Source of the DNA: Campylobacterales bacterium
Lineage (GTDB): Bacteria > Campylobacterota > Campylobacteria > Campylobacterales > Sulfurovaceae
NCBI GenBank assembly: GCA_014763895.1
Contig: JACXUM010000001.1
Location: 122,024-186,023, forward strand
Length of the DNA: 64,000 bases
Direction of reading: 5' to 3'
In this document: one piece after another, positions 8,804 through 19,920 of the stretch
Layout: each line of letters starts with the position of its first letter
How positions within the stretch are numbered: the first letter of the stretch is position 1
Notes under the pieces: generated by a model
Told to the model about the DNA's origin: nothing
The model's database searches: none
The model's input: the letters and a program-made list of their open reading frames with translations, nothing else
Position numbers and translations under genes: made by a program

Positions 8804-9349
8804 ATGAAAAAATTGACAATTTTAGCCTTGTTTATGGTTCCTGCTTTAGTATTGGCAAGCGGAGGGCATGCAGAAGAGGGACGTTATTTGGCTCAAACGG
8901 GTAGAGAGAACGATTTTATACCAAGAATCGTAAACTTCGTTATTTTTGCTTCGTTGCTTTATTACTTGATTGCAAACCCGATCAAAAATTTCTTTAACAC
9001 GAGAAAAGAAGGTATCGCTTCTCAGCTTAAAGAGATTGAAGAAAAGCTTCAGGCTGCAAAAAATGAACAAAAAGATGCTCAAGCACGCTTGGGAGAGAGT
9101 GAAAAAAGAGCAGAACAGATCATTGCTGATGCAAAAAAAGAAGCAAAACTTTTAGCGGATAAGATCCATCAAGCCAATGAAAATGAGTTGGCAATGATGG
9201 ATAAGCAGCTTGAAGAAAAAATGATTCTTGAAGAGAGAAAATCTGCCAGAGAAGTAATCGATGAGGTATTGAGTCAAAATATCCAAAATGACGATATCAT
9301 CCTCAATGAGAACAAAGTAGTAGATATCATCAGTAGAAAGGTGGCATAA
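8804..9349 (+). CDS. atpF: F0F1 ATP synthase subunit B
   Basis: A 181-residue b subunit. A leading hydrophobic, signal-like stretch (MKKLTILALFMVPALVLASG) is followed by a second membrane helix near residues 46-62 and a long amphipathic coiled-coil rich in KEA/EK patterns. The N-terminal extension before the anchor is usual in this lineage. It forms the peripheral stalk with B' and delta, and overlaps atpH by 1 base. Confidence 0.9.
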   Translation: MKKLTILALFMVPALVLASGGHAEEGRYLAQTGRENDFIPRIVNFVIFASLLYYLIANPIKNFFNTRKEGIASQLKEIEEKLQAAKNEQKDAQARLGESEKRAEQIIADAKKEAKLLADKIHQANENELAMMDKQLEEKMILEERKSAREVIDEVLSQNIQNDDIILNENKVVDIISRKVA

Positions 9350-9876
9350 TGGAAGAGTTAATTGCTAAAAAATATGCCAAAGCGCTTAGTGCAGCAAAAA
9401 AGGATTTGGGAGAAACTTTGGAAGCATTGAATCTTCTAAGCAAAGCTGTATGCGACAAAAAAATTCAGAGTGTATTGAACTCACCGATCGTGTCAAATGA
9501 ACAAAAAACAAAAATGATCATCGATTCATTAGGTAGTACAGATGATGCATTGCTTGTAAATTTCATCAAGATCCTAGGTGAAAACAAAAGACTTGATTTG
9601 ATTCCTGCAATTACAAAAGTACTGAATGCAAATGCACAAAAAGCATCTAATGAGTATCAAGGTGTACTGAGAAGCAAAGTGGTACTTGATGCAGAGACAT
9701 TGAGTAATTTGGAGGGAACACTTCAAAAATACACAGGTTCTACGATTAAGCTAACACAAGAAAAAAGCGATCTTGACGGAATGCGCGTTTCTGTTGACGA
9801 TTTGGGTATTGAGGTTAACTTCTCTAAAGAGAGAGTTAAAGATCAATTGATCGATTTCATCAAGAGATCATTATAA
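9349..9876 (+). CDS. atpH: F0F1 ATP synthase subunit delta
   Basis: A 175-residue delta subunit that links the b stalk to the alpha subunits. It begins [16 protein letters not shown] as family members do, has the all-helical N-terminal domain, and ends in a segment resembling the conserved LVGGMVIRVGD region (here [14 protein letters not shown]). The ATG overlaps the atpF stop, indicating translational coupling. Confidence 0.93.
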   Translation: MEELIAKKYAKALSAAKKDLGETLEALNLLSKAVCDKKIQSVLNSPIVSNEQKTKMIIDSLGSTDDALLVNFIKILGENKRLDLIPAITKVLNANAQKASNEYQGVLRSKVVLDAETLSNLEGTLQKYTGSTIKLTQEKSDLDGMRVSVDDLGIEVNFSKERVKDQLIDFIKRSL

Positions 9877-9901
9877 GAGTAATCTAAAGAAAGGAGTATC
9901 A

Positions 9902-11416
9902 GTGGCAGTTAAATTGCAAGCAGATGAGATAAGCTCAATCATTAAAGAAAGAATTGAAAACTTTGAGATTGATATCGACATCAATGAAATCGGAAAAGTA
10001 GTAGGTATTGCTGACGGTATCGCAACCGTATACGGTCTTAACAATGTTATGGCAGGTGAGGTTGTTGAGTTTGAAAACGGTGCAAGAGGTTTGGTATTGA
10101 ACCTTGAAGAATCAAACGTAGGTGTTGTTGTTCTTGGAACAAGCGCAGGTATCAGAGAAGGTATGAGCGTAAAAAGACTTGGTGAATTGCTTAAAACACC
10201 TGTAGGTGATGCATTGATGGGAAGAGTTGTTAACCCTCTTGGTGAAGCGATGGACGGTAAAGGTACAGTAGAAGCTGCTGAACACAGATTTATCGAAGAA
10301 AAAGCACCTGGTATCATGGCTAGAAAATCAGTACATGAGCCGCTTCAAACAGGTATCAAAGCGATCGATGCTCTTGTACCGGTAGGTAGAGGACAAAGAG
10401 AGCTTATTATCGGTGACAGACAAACTGGTAAAACTACATTGGCGATCGATACGATCATCAACCAAAAAGGTCAAGATGTAGTATGTATCTATGTTGCGAT
10501 CGGTCAAAAGCAATCTACGGTTGCTGCGACAGTTAAAAAACTTGAAGAGCATGGAGCAATGGATTATACGATCATTGTTAATGCTGGTGCAGCTGACTCT
10601 GCTGCACTTCAGTTCCTAGCACCATACGCCGGTGTTACAATGGCTGAATACTTCAGAGACAATGGTAGACACGCAGTAATCTTCTATGATGACCTTTCTA
10701 AGCATGCAGTTGCATACAGAGAGATGTCTTTGATCCTTAGAAGACCTCCGGGCCGTGAAGCTTACCCTGGGGATGTTTTCTATCTACACTCAAGATTGCT
10801 TGAAAGAGCTGCTAAGCTCAACGATGATTTGGGTGCCGGTTCTATCACTGCATTCCCGATCATTGAAACACAAGCAGGTGACGTTGCGGCATATATCCCG
10901 ACAAACGTTATTTCGATCACGGATGGTCAGATCTTCCTAGAAACAGATCTTTTCAACTCAGGTATTAGACCTGCGATCAACGTTGGTCTTTCTGTATCAC
11001 GTGTTGGTGGTGCTGCTCAGATCAAAGCGACAAAACAGGTTTCAGGTACATTGAGACTTGACCTTGCTTCATTTAGAGAGCTTCAAGCATTTGCTCAGTT
11101 TGCGTCTGATCTTGATGATCATACAAGAAAGCAGCTTGAAAGAGGTCAAAGAATGGTTGAAGTTCTTAAGCAAGGGCCATACGCTCCAGTTGCTATCGAA
11201 AAGCAAGTTGTGATCATTTTTGCTGGTGCAAACGGATACCTTGATGATATGCCGGTAAAATCTGTAACAAAATTCGAAGCGGAGTTAATGCCATTCATTG
11301 AAGCTAAATATGGAAACATTTTAGAGAGTATTCGAAGTTCTAAAAAGATCGACGATGAAACAGATGCAGAATTACGTAAAGCGATCGAAGACTTTAAAGC
11401 ATCATTTGCTGCATAA
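9902..11416 (+). CDS. atpA: F0F1 ATP synthase subunit alpha
   Basis: A 504-residue, full-length alpha subunit, the non-catalytic nucleotide-binding subunit of F1. Visible are the P-loop [11 protein letters not shown], the [13 protein letters not shown] segment, and the [17 protein letters not shown] signature with its arginine finger. GTG start at 9902 preceded by AAGGAG. Codon use is more uniform (GGT, AGA, CTT) than in neighbours, as expected of a highly expressed gene. Confidence 0.98.
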   Translation: MAVKLQADEISSIIKERIENFEIDIDINEIGKVVGIADGIATVYGLNNVMAGEVVEFENGARGLVLNLEESNVGVVVLGTSAGIREGMSVKRLGELLKTPVGDALMGRVVNPLGEAMDGKGTVEAAEHRFIEEKAPGIMARKSVHEPLQTGIKAIDALVPVGRGQRELIIGDRQTGKTTLAIDTIINQKGQDVVCIYVAIGQKQSTVAATVKKLEEHGAMDYTIIVNAGAADSAALQFLAPYAGVTMAEYFRDNGRHAVIFYDDLSKHAVAYREMSLILRRPPGREAYPGDVFYLHSRLLERAAKLNDDLGAGSITAFPIIETQAGDVAAYIPTNVISITDGQIFLETDLFNSGIRPAINVGLSVSRVGGAAQIKATKQVSGTLRLDLASFRELQAFAQFASDLDDHTRKQLERGQRMVEVLKQGPYAPVAIEKQVVIIFAGANGYLDDMPVKSVTKFEAELMPFIEAKYGNILESIRSSKKIDDETDAELRKAIEDFKASFAA

Positions 11417-11429
11417 GAAGGGCTAAAAA

Positions 11430-13735
<2,306 letters not shown>

Positions 13736-13753
13736 TTATCTTAAAGGCTAAGT

Positions 13754-14137
13754 ATGAAACTTTTAAAGCTAGAAATAGTCACACCTAACGGTGTGATTTT
13801 TGATGCTGAAGCAAAACAGGTGACATTACCAGGTAGCGAAGGTGAGTTTGGTGTTTTACCAGAACACGCTACTTTGGTATCTTTGCTTGACACAGGTGTC
13901 ATTGTGATCGATAATCCGGATAATTCACAAATTGCAGTTGCGATCAATTCAGGATATGTAAAAGTCGATGAAGAAAAGACAACATGTATCGTGGATGGAG
14001 CCGTTGCAATTTCAGGTAAAGATAGTAATCTTGCTAAAGCACTAGAAGATGCAAAAGCATTACTAAAAAGTGCAGAAGCTTCGAATACTGCTATCGCATC
14101 AGCGGTCAGCACAATAGAACGAATTGGAAAGTTATAA
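13754..14137 (+). CDS. atpC: F0F1 ATP synthase subunit epsilon
   Basis: A 127-residue epsilon subunit, couples gamma rotation to the c ring and can inhibit ATP hydrolysis. The beta-sandwich domain shows LEIVTPNGVIFD, LPGSEGEFGVLPEHA and a CIVDGAVAI strand; a two-helix C-terminal domain follows. It ends the ATP synthase run and directly abuts tolQ, so the Tol genes may share its transcript. Confidence 0.94.
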   Translation: MKLLKLEIVTPNGVIFDAEAKQVTLPGSEGEFGVLPEHATLVSLLDTGVIVIDNPDNSQIAVAINSGYVKVDEEKTTCIVDGAVAISGKDSNLAKALEDAKALLKSAEASNTAIASAVSTIERIGKL

Positions 14138-14141
14138 TAGC

Positions 14142-14717
14142 TTGAACTCTTTTCTTGATTATTTCATTCATAGCAGCGCGATTACAATTTTTGTGCTGCT
14201 ATTACTCTCAGGATATTTTATTGCTACTTTTTGGATCTTTTTTGACAGATTCCATATATTAAATTCACGTATCAGTACAGAAGCCAAATCCCTTAAGGCG
14301 CTTTATACAGCACAGTCGAAGAATGTTCAGCATACGTCGCTTCTTTTTACCTATTTGACACGCGTCAATGTGCCTAACAAGGCGATACTTGAAGCTGCTG
14401 CATCAGATGCTGTACGTGTTGCGACAAAAGGTTTGACTTGGCTTTCCATTATAGCATCTACATCACCGTTTATCGGTCTTTTTGGTACTGTAATCGGTAT
14501 TCTTGAAACATTTTCTAAACTGAGCGGTCAAGCAAGTGCTTCATTGAACGTTGTTGCACCGGCCATATCGGAAGCGTTGGTTGCAACGGCTGCAGGTATT
14601 GCAGTAGCAACATTTGCTTATACGTTTCATCTAATTCTAAAACGCAAGGCTTATGAACTCAGTTCTCTGCTTGCTTCACAGTCTGAAGTGATCCTTTCTC
14701 AAGTGAACGAAGGTTAA
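14142..14717 (+). CDS. tolQ: TolQ/ExbB-family proton channel subunit
   Basis: An inner-membrane protein of about 191 residues with an N-terminal membrane helix and two C-terminal ones. The conserved stretch TWLSIIASTSPFIGLFGTVIGI and the later Ala/Gly-rich EALVATAAGIAVA are the MotA/TolQ/ExbB core. With TolR it uses proton flow to energise TolA. I chose TTG 14142, with GGAAAG 11 bases upstream; TTG 14124 would also be in frame but has no ribosome site and overlaps atpC. The order tolQ-R-A-B-pal-cpoB supports TolQ over ExbB. Confidence 0.88.
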   Translation: MNSFLDYFIHSSAITIFVLLLLSGYFIATFWIFFDRFHILNSRISTEAKSLKALYTAQSKNVQHTSLLFTYLTRVNVPNKAILEAAASDAVRVATKGLTWLSIIASTSPFIGLFGTVIGILETFSKLSGQASASLNVVAPAISEALVATAAGIAVATFAYTFHLILKRKAYELSSLLASQSEVILSQVNEG

Positions 14718-14720
14718 TTC

Positions 14721-15107
14721 ATGTTTGTATGGGATGAAGGACCGGATCTGAACATCACGCCACTAGTGGATGTGATGCTTGTTCTGATGTCTATACTGAT
14801 GGTGACTGCGCCGACGATCACGTTTCAAGAGCAGATCACATTGCCTCAGGGATCGAAATCGGTGAAAGTCGAACAGCCTAAAGCATTGACCATTCGGATG
14901 GATAAGAATGAAAAGATCTATTTGAACAACGATGTTTATAGCATGGATACATTTGCGGATGATTTTGTGAATGCATCAGTCAAATACGACAAGAACAGCG
15001 AAGTTTATATTCGTGCTGATGAAGAATTACAATATAAAAGTGTGATGTATATTCTCAAAAGTGTCAAAGCTGCCGGTTTTGAGAAAGCATCATTGATAAC
15101 ACAATAA
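14721..15107 (+). CDS. tolR: TolR/ExbD-family protein
   Basis: A 128-residue protein with a short cytoplasmic start, one membrane helix carrying the proton-relay aspartate in [14 protein letters not shown], and a periplasmic domain. This is the typical TolR/ExbD layout. Its stop shares a base with the next ATG. The shortness relative to E. coli TolR (about 142) is within the family range. Confidence 0.9.
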   Translation: MFVWDEGPDLNITPLVDVMLVLMSILMVTAPTITFQEQITLPQGSKSVKVEQPKALTIRMDKNEKIYLNNDVYSMDTFADDFVNASVKYDKNSEVYIRADEELQYKSVMYILKSVKAAGFEKASLITQ

Positions 15108-15997
15108 TGGGAAAATCCTCTAAATATATTTCCGGTGCTTTGGCATTCGGTATCTACTTTGCTTTGATAGGGCTTATCTTTTTTTATTTTAACGTTCGTA
15201 AATCAGAAAAAAGCATTCATTTTGTTGAAAAGAACGAACAACGTATACAGGTTTCCCTTGGCGGGCCAGCAGCCAAGTCAACTCCGCAACCAAAACCTGT
15301 ACAGAAACCGACACCTAAGCCGATCCAAAAACCGACACCCAAGCCTAAACCAAAGCCGGTTGAGAAACCAAAACCTGCTGAAAAACCGAAGCCTAAGCCA
15401 GAGCCAAAACCTGTTGAGAAACCGACACCTAAACCAGAACCAAAAGCGGTTCCAAAGCCGGTTGAGAAACCAAAACCTGCTGAAAAACCGAAGCCTAAGC
15501 CAGAGCCAAAACCGGTATCAAAACCGACGCCGAAGCTGGTTCCAAAAACGCAGCCAAAAGTCAATGATCTGTTTGCAAAAGTCAATGCTCCGCAAAAAAA
15601 AGAACTGATCAAAGTAACCGATAAACCGGTTATAGATAAGCCTAAAAATGATCTGATCAAAGTGTCTGACAAACCTAGCGCAAGCCAATTGGTTTCTAAT
15701 TCTTTGAAAATACAAAAAAACAGCGACAGCGGTGTTGAAAACGCTTATTTTGCAAAAATAGAAAAGATACTGCAGGGATGGCCTGCGCAGAGTGAATTTG
15801 CCGGTGAAAAAGCAAAAGTATGGTTCAAGGTTCAGGTTGACGGTTCATTTGAATTTAGAATCTTAACCGGTTCTTCTATTTCGGCATTCAACGAAGGATT
15901 GGAAGGATATCTCAGACAATTGCAAAAAATCGGTTTTGGAAGACATCAGGGCGGCAGACCCTATGAACTTGAAGTCGATTTCGTTGCAAATGAATAG
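15107..15997 (+). CDS. tolA: TolA-like energy-transducing protein with Pro-Lys repeat region
   Basis: A 296-residue protein: one N-terminal membrane helix (about residues 8-27), a long Pro/Lys/Glu-rich periplasmic linker made of KPxPKP and [10 protein letters not shown] units (about residues 58-150), and a C-terminal TonB/TolA-type domain beginning near [13 protein letters not shown]. It should span the periplasm to contact TolB/Pal. The linker is encoded by long direct DNA repeats (a 62-bp perfect pair). Position between tolR and tolB supports TolA rather than TonB. Confidence 0.88.
   Translation: MGKSSKYISGALAFGIYFALIGLIFFYFNVRKSEKSIHFVEKNEQRIQVSLGGPAAKSTPQPKPVQKPTPKPIQKPTPKPKPKPVEKPKPAEKPKPKPEPKPVEKPTPKPEPKAVPKPVEKPKPAEKPKPKPEPKPVSKPTPKLVPKTQPKVNDLFAKVNAPQKKELIKVTDKPVIDKPKNDLIKVSDKPSASQLVSNSLKIQKNSDSGVENAYFAKIEKILQGWPAQSEFAGEKAKVWFKVQVDGSFEFRILTGSSISAFNEGLEGYLRQLQKIGFGRHQGGRPYELEVDFVANE
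15350..15513 (+). repeat. 62-bp perfect direct repeat inside tolA
   Basis: Bases 15350-15411 recur exactly at 15452-15513. The offset of 102 bases is 34 codons, so recombination between copies would change linker length without shifting the frame. Shorter partial copies of the same Pro-Lys-coding unit lie between and around them. Confidence 0.9.
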
Positions 15998-16017
15998 ATG
16001 ACTAAGAAGGATTTATT

Positions 16018-16572
16018 TCACTTTTCTTTATAGCTTGTGACTTGATAGGTATAGATGTGCGGATGTTTTTTGAGACATTCGCTATCCAATTCTGCTTTTT
16101 GGCAAAGACTTTTGAAAAATAAATCAAATGTGCGAAGTTCTTCCCATACTTGGGGAAGATAAGTCGCACTATGCCTCTTATATTCCAAAATGACACCGTC
16201 TTTAAATGGATTGATCTTGCTTCTGAGCATTTCAATGTTTTGGTAAGAGATCATTTCAGGGGTGCTAAGAATAGATATTTCAACTTTGATCCGAGGAAGT
16301 TCTTCTAAGCTCAGTGGAGTGAATCTCGGATCTCTGAGTGCAGCGGATTGTGCATTTGATATGATATCTTTATAAAGTGCCCTATGTGCTTCCAGTGATC
16401 CGATACATCCTCTAAGTTGATTTTGAGGATAGGTTCTGATGGTGACAAATGAGGCTTTTTTTTCATTGAGTTGCGGATAAGTTTTTAATGCTTTTTGTAG
16501 GTCAAAATGGGTATCTTGATGTAATGCTGCAAGTATGGCTGCTTTAGCTAATCCGATAACAATATCATGCAT
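16018..16572 (-). CDS. AMMECR1 domain protein (first of two)
   Basis: A 184-residue single-domain AMMECR1 protein. The hallmark LRGCIGSLEA motif, DPRFTPL, and the ATYLPQVWEEL segment are present. In many prokaryotes this domain belongs to the AmmeMemoRadiSam set (with Memo and a radical SAM protein), whose chemistry is poorly defined; neither partner is in this window. It is inserted on the minus strand between tolA and tolB, with its own likely promoter. A second, diverged copy lies at 46218-46766. Confidence 0.88.
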   Translation of the reverse strand: MHDIVIGLAKAAILAALHQDTHFDLQKALKTYPQLNEKKASFVTIRTYPQNQLRGCIGSLEAHRALYKDIISNAQSAALRDPRFTPLSLEELPRIKVEISILSTPEMISYQNIEMLRSKINPFKDGVILEYKRHSATYLPQVWEELRTFDLFFKSLCQKAELDSECLKKHPHIYTYQVTSYKEK

Positions 16573-16590
16573 TTCAACCCTTTTTGATTT

Positions 16591-16596
16591 ATTGTA
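16591..16596 (-). promoter_or_regulatory. Putative -10 box for the first AMMECR1 gene
   Basis: TACAAT read on the minus strand (ATTGTA on plus), 18 bases upstream of the AMMECR1 ATG. Confidence 0.4.
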
Positions 16597-16651
16597 TCAT
16601 AATGATTAAATCTATTCATATTAATTAATGAATTTTTCAACACAGGAAAGA

Positions 16652-16657
16652 TACAAT
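16652..16657 (+). promoter_or_regulatory. Putative -10 box for tolB-pal-cpoB
   Basis: TACAAT within AGATACAATTAG, 37 bases before the tolB TTG/ATG region. Because the minus-strand AMMECR1 gene splits the Tol cluster, tolB and downstream genes need their own promoter, and this is the best candidate. Confidence 0.4.
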
Positions 16658-16693
16658 TAGATTTAAATTCAATTAAAAAAAGAAGGAACGAAG

Positions 16694-17947
16694 TTGAAGC
16701 ATTTTGTAGCTTTTTTACTCATGTTACATCTGATCATTTCAAATGTTTTCGGGGTTGATGCAACGCTGAAAATAGAAAAAGACGTTGAACAGCGTGCGCG
16801 TGTTGCTTTGGTTGACGGTTCTACCGTTCCAAATGACAAGTTTTTTGATATTTTGCAATCAGATTTAAAAGTCTCAGGCCATTACTTGGCGGATGCAACA
16901 CATCATCAAGATGATTTTGCATCCAATGCTCTCTCACCTGAGCTAAGAACAAAAGAGTATGTTATCAAATATACCTTTTCGTCTGAAAACGGTGCAAAAC
17001 TATTTGTAAGAGTATTAAAAGGATCGGAAGGGACAGAAGTCTTTAAGAAAAACTATGCATTGCCGGCTGCAGAAAAAGCTCCATTTCTGGCACACAAAGC
17101 TATCAGCGATATTAATAATGCAATGGGTTATCCTGATATCTCATGGATTAACCGTTACATACTCTTTTCACGATATACGACAGCTGCACACAGTGAGATA
17201 CTTTTGGCGGACTATACGTTAAACTACCAAAAGGTGATTATCCGCGGAGGTTTGAATCTCTTCCCGAAATGGGCAGATGAAAACCAAAGAAGTTTCTATT
17301 ATACTTCCTATGCAGGTTTGACACCGACACTCTATAAACTTGATATCTATTCTGGTTCCAGACAGAAGATCGTGTCATCTGAAGGTATGTTGGTATGTTC
17401 TGATGTCAGCAAATCCGGGGATAGACTCTTGTTGACAATGGCACCGAATGGCCAGGCCGATATCTATGAATACAATGTAGGCAGCGGGTCAAAAACAAGA
17501 ATCACGACATTTAACGGTATTGATGTTAACGGGAAATATGTGGATGATGAAAACAGTATGGTATTTGTTTCAAACCGGTTAGGGTATGCAAATATCTTTA
17601 AACAGTCATTGCACAGTCAAGCCGTCATGCAGGTGGTTTACCACGGAAGGAACAACAACGCCTGCGATGCCAACGGTAATCAGATCGTTTACTCAAGCAG
17701 AGAAAGTTCAAATACATTCGGCAAGAATACATTTAATCTTTATCTCACTTCTTCAAGCGGTTCGGATACGCGTCCTCTGACTACGACAGGGACGAATCAG
17801 TTTCCGAGGTTCTCGCCCGATGGAAGCGTGGTTATGTATATCAAACACAGCGGTGGTGGCTCTTCTTTAGGTTACATTAATCTTGAGAGTCACCAAAGTT
17901 TGCTTTTCCCTATCAGGGGAAGCAAAGTACAATCAATCGATTGGTAA
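16694..17947 (+). CDS. tolB: Tol-Pal system protein TolB
   Basis: A 417-residue periplasmic protein with a signal peptide (MKHFVAFLLMLHLIISNVFG), an N-terminal mixed domain, and a C-terminal beta-propeller seen as repeated blades such as FPKWADENQRSFYYTSY, VSKSGDRLLLTMAPNGQ and FPRFSPDGSVVMYIK. It mediates between TolA and Pal. The start shown is the first ATG after an AAGAAGGAACG ribosome site. Confidence 0.92.
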   Translation: MKHFVAFLLMLHLIISNVFGVDATLKIEKDVEQRARVALVDGSTVPNDKFFDILQSDLKVSGHYLADATHHQDDFASNALSPELRTKEYVIKYTFSSENGAKLFVRVLKGSEGTEVFKKNYALPAAEKAPFLAHKAISDINNAMGYPDISWINRYILFSRYTTAAHSEILLADYTLNYQKVIIRGGLNLFPKWADENQRSFYYTSYAGLTPTLYKLDIYSGSRQKIVSSEGMLVCSDVSKSGDRLLLTMAPNGQADIYEYNVGSGSKTRITTFNGIDVNGKYVDDENSMVFVSNRLGYANIFKQSLHSQAVMQVVYHGRNNNACDANGNQIVYSSRESSNTFGKNTFNLYLTSSSGSDTRPLTTTGTNQFPRFSPDGSVVMYIKHSGGGSSLGYINLESHQSLLFPIRGSKVQSIDW

Positions 17948-17974
17948 TCAATTTCATATTAAAAGGAATAACAC

Positions 17975-18499
17975 ATGATGCAAAAATTAATGATATCAGC
18001 AGTAGCGGCTTCTCTTTTGGCATTGACAGGGTGTAGTCAGACGGCACCTGATATGGCAGGTAAAAATAATGTTTCAGATGCAAATCAGTTTGGAGATACT
18101 GTCTCTATCGATGAGAACAAATACGGTAATGAAGCAGGTGCAGGAAGCAGATTTAACAGCAGCAGCGACGGTTTCCAGAGTATTTATTTCGGATTTGGCG
18201 ATTACGGCATTTCGGGTGGAATGGAGAGCCGTATCAATAGCAATGCCGGTGTAGCGAATAATGCAGGCGGTTCACAGGTCAAAATCGAAGGTAACTGTGA
18301 CGAATTTGGTACGGATGAGTATAACTATGCATTGGGACTTAAAAGAGCTAAAGCAGTTAAAGACGCAATCGCAGCACAAGGTGTAAATACGGATAAAATG
18401 GTTATCGTCAGCTTCGGCGAAAGTAATCCTGTTTGTCATGAGCCGACAGATGAATGTTATGAGAGAAATAGAAGAGTCGATCTTCGTTTAGCAAGATAA
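17975..18499 (+). CDS. pal: Peptidoglycan-associated lipoprotein Pal
   Basis: A 174-residue outer-membrane lipoprotein. Lipobox LTGC with Cys at residue 20, a Gly/Asn/Ser-rich linker, and a C-terminal OmpA-like domain that binds diaminopimelate-containing peptidoglycan (NYALGLKRAKAVKDAI, and the terminal NRRVDLRLAR). Two Cys in the OmpA domain (near NCDEFG and PVCHEPTDEC) could form a disulfide. It follows tolB by 27 bases. Confidence 0.93.
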   Translation: MMQKLMISAVAASLLALTGCSQTAPDMAGKNNVSDANQFGDTVSIDENKYGNEAGAGSRFNSSSDGFQSIYFGFGDYGISGGMESRINSNAGVANNAGGSQVKIEGNCDEFGTDEYNYALGLKRAKAVKDAIAAQGVNTDKMVIVSFGESNPVCHEPTDECYERNRRVDLRLAR

Positions 18500-18514
18500 G
18501 ATTAGGATAATAGA

Positions 18515-19345
18515 ATGAGGTTGAGAACATATGGCTTTTTGATCTGTGCTTGTACAGCTTTGCTTTGTGCAGAGCCTTCAATGTATGGGTATGATGATTC
18601 ATCTGAAGATAATAGTTATGATGACTCACAAAGCCTGACAGTTCAAAATCAAAACAGTGTGTCTGCCCTTAAACAGGAGATCGTAAGACTCAATGAGAGA
18701 GTAGACGGTTTGACCTCTATTATTGAGGGGCTTAATGCTGCGATGAACGAACTTAGAGAAAATAATATGAATAGTGCTTCACAAGCAGGTTCAGCTTCTT
18801 CGGATCAGAATGCACTGCTTCAGCAATTGGCATCTATGATCGATAAGATCAACAGTAATTACGTAACCAAAGAAGAACTGCAGGCAGCCCTGGGAAAAGG
18901 CGGGACATATCATCCTTCTGCTGCAGTATCCAATAAGACATCGTTGCAAACTGCATCTCAGGCATCCCAAAATCTGGAAGGCCAGTCTGCCTCTGAGCTC
19001 TATAGTGAAGGGGTGCGGTTATTTGGAAAAGGCCAATATGATGAAGCCAAAAAGCGATTTACCATTACCGATACCAAAGGGTATAAAAGTGCAGCTTCGA
19101 ATTATTACCTAGGTGAGATAGCCTACTATACCAAGCATTATGAAGATGCGATCTTTTATTTCAAAAAGAGTGCAGGCTTATATGATCAGGCAAGCTATAT
19201 TGATACCTTGCTCCTTCATACAGGTATCTCACTTGAAAATACCGGCGATAAAGCCCAGGCCAAAGCATTTTATGAAAATATCATACAAAATTATGCAGGT
19301 CGAAAAACTGCACAGATAGCACAGGAAAGGTTACAGAAATTGTAA
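18515..19345 (+). CDS. cpoB: Tol-Pal system coordinator CpoB (YbgF)
   Basis: A 276-residue periplasmic protein: signal peptide, a coiled-coil around residues 45-90 (LKQEIVRLNERVDGLTSI), a second helical segment, and a C-terminal tetratricopeptide domain (SELYSEGVRLFGKGQYDEA, then ASNYYLGEIAYYTKHYEDA). In E. coli CpoB couples Tol-Pal constriction to septal peptidoglycan synthesis by PBP1B. The stop shares a base with the L,D-transpeptidase start. Confidence 0.88.
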   Translation: MRLRTYGFLICACTALLCAEPSMYGYDDSSEDNSYDDSQSLTVQNQNSVSALKQEIVRLNERVDGLTSIIEGLNAAMNELRENNMNSASQAGSASSDQNALLQQLASMIDKINSNYVTKEELQAALGKGGTYHPSAAVSNKTSLQTASQASQNLEGQSASELYSEGVRLFGKGQYDEAKKRFTITDTKGYKSAASNYYLGEIAYYTKHYEDAIFYFKKSAGLYDQASYIDTLLLHTGISLENTGDKAQAKAFYENIIQNYAGRKTAQIAQERLQKL

Positions 19346-19914
19346 TGTTCTTCAAAAACTTTTGTTTCTTTTTTCTTATTTTGTTGACCATCGGCGGGTG
19401 GGCTGATGAGAGAAAGGTCAAAGGTTCTCCTACTATCCCCCTTTCAAAAACAGAATTTAAAGTTATCTCTGGTAAAAAAAGTAAGATCGTGGACTTAAGC
19501 GGACAGGATTTTATCCTGGTGTCCGTCAGGGAGAAAGGAAGTGACGGAAGGTTTTATGCCGTTGATCGGGATGGTACTGTTTGGCTGAGCGGCCCGGTTA
19601 CCTCGGGAGCGGAAGAGTACCGCAGTCCCTCAGGTATTTTCAGGATTTTTCAAAAACGCCGTTTTCATATGTCTACAGTTTTCCCGGATCCCAGCGGAGT
19701 CAATAATATGGATTATATGATGAAGTTTACCCAGAGGGGGCACGCGCTGCATAAGGGAAGTGTGGATTGGATGTCGCACGGTTGTATCCATATAGATGAG
19801 AAAGATGTTGTGATGCTTTTTGACTGGGCACCAATCGGTACAAAAGTTGTCGTGACCAGGCATACCTATATGCCGTTTGCGCAGGAAGATCTGCGTAGGA
19901 TATATATGCCTTAA
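19345..19914 (+). CDS. L,D-transpeptidase (YkuD domain)
   Basis: A 189-residue exported protein with a signal peptide ending near GGWADE. It carries the YkuD signature: a His in RGHALHKG and the catalytic SHGCIHI with Cys147. Such enzymes form 3-3 cross-links in peptidoglycan or trim and anchor proteins to it. Translational coupling to cpoB suggests a role linked to Tol-Pal-driven constriction; that link is inference. Convergent with proC, stops 6 bases apart. Confidence 0.85.
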   Translation: MFFKNFCFFFLILLTIGGWADERKVKGSPTIPLSKTEFKVISGKKSKIVDLSGQDFILVSVREKGSDGRFYAVDRDGTVWLSGPVTSGAEEYRSPSGIFRIFQKRRFHMSTVFPDPSGVNNMDYMMKFTQRGHALHKGSVDWMSHGCIHIDEKDVVMLFDWAPIGTKVVVTRHTYMPFAQEDLRRIYMP

Positions 19915-19920
19915 GCAGAT

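Noticed and set aside
15217..15672. 151-codon minus-strand frame, Gly/Phe-rich, opposite tolA
   Set aside because: It is the mirror image of the Pro-Lys repeat; composition is forced by the opposite strand and there is no ribosome site.
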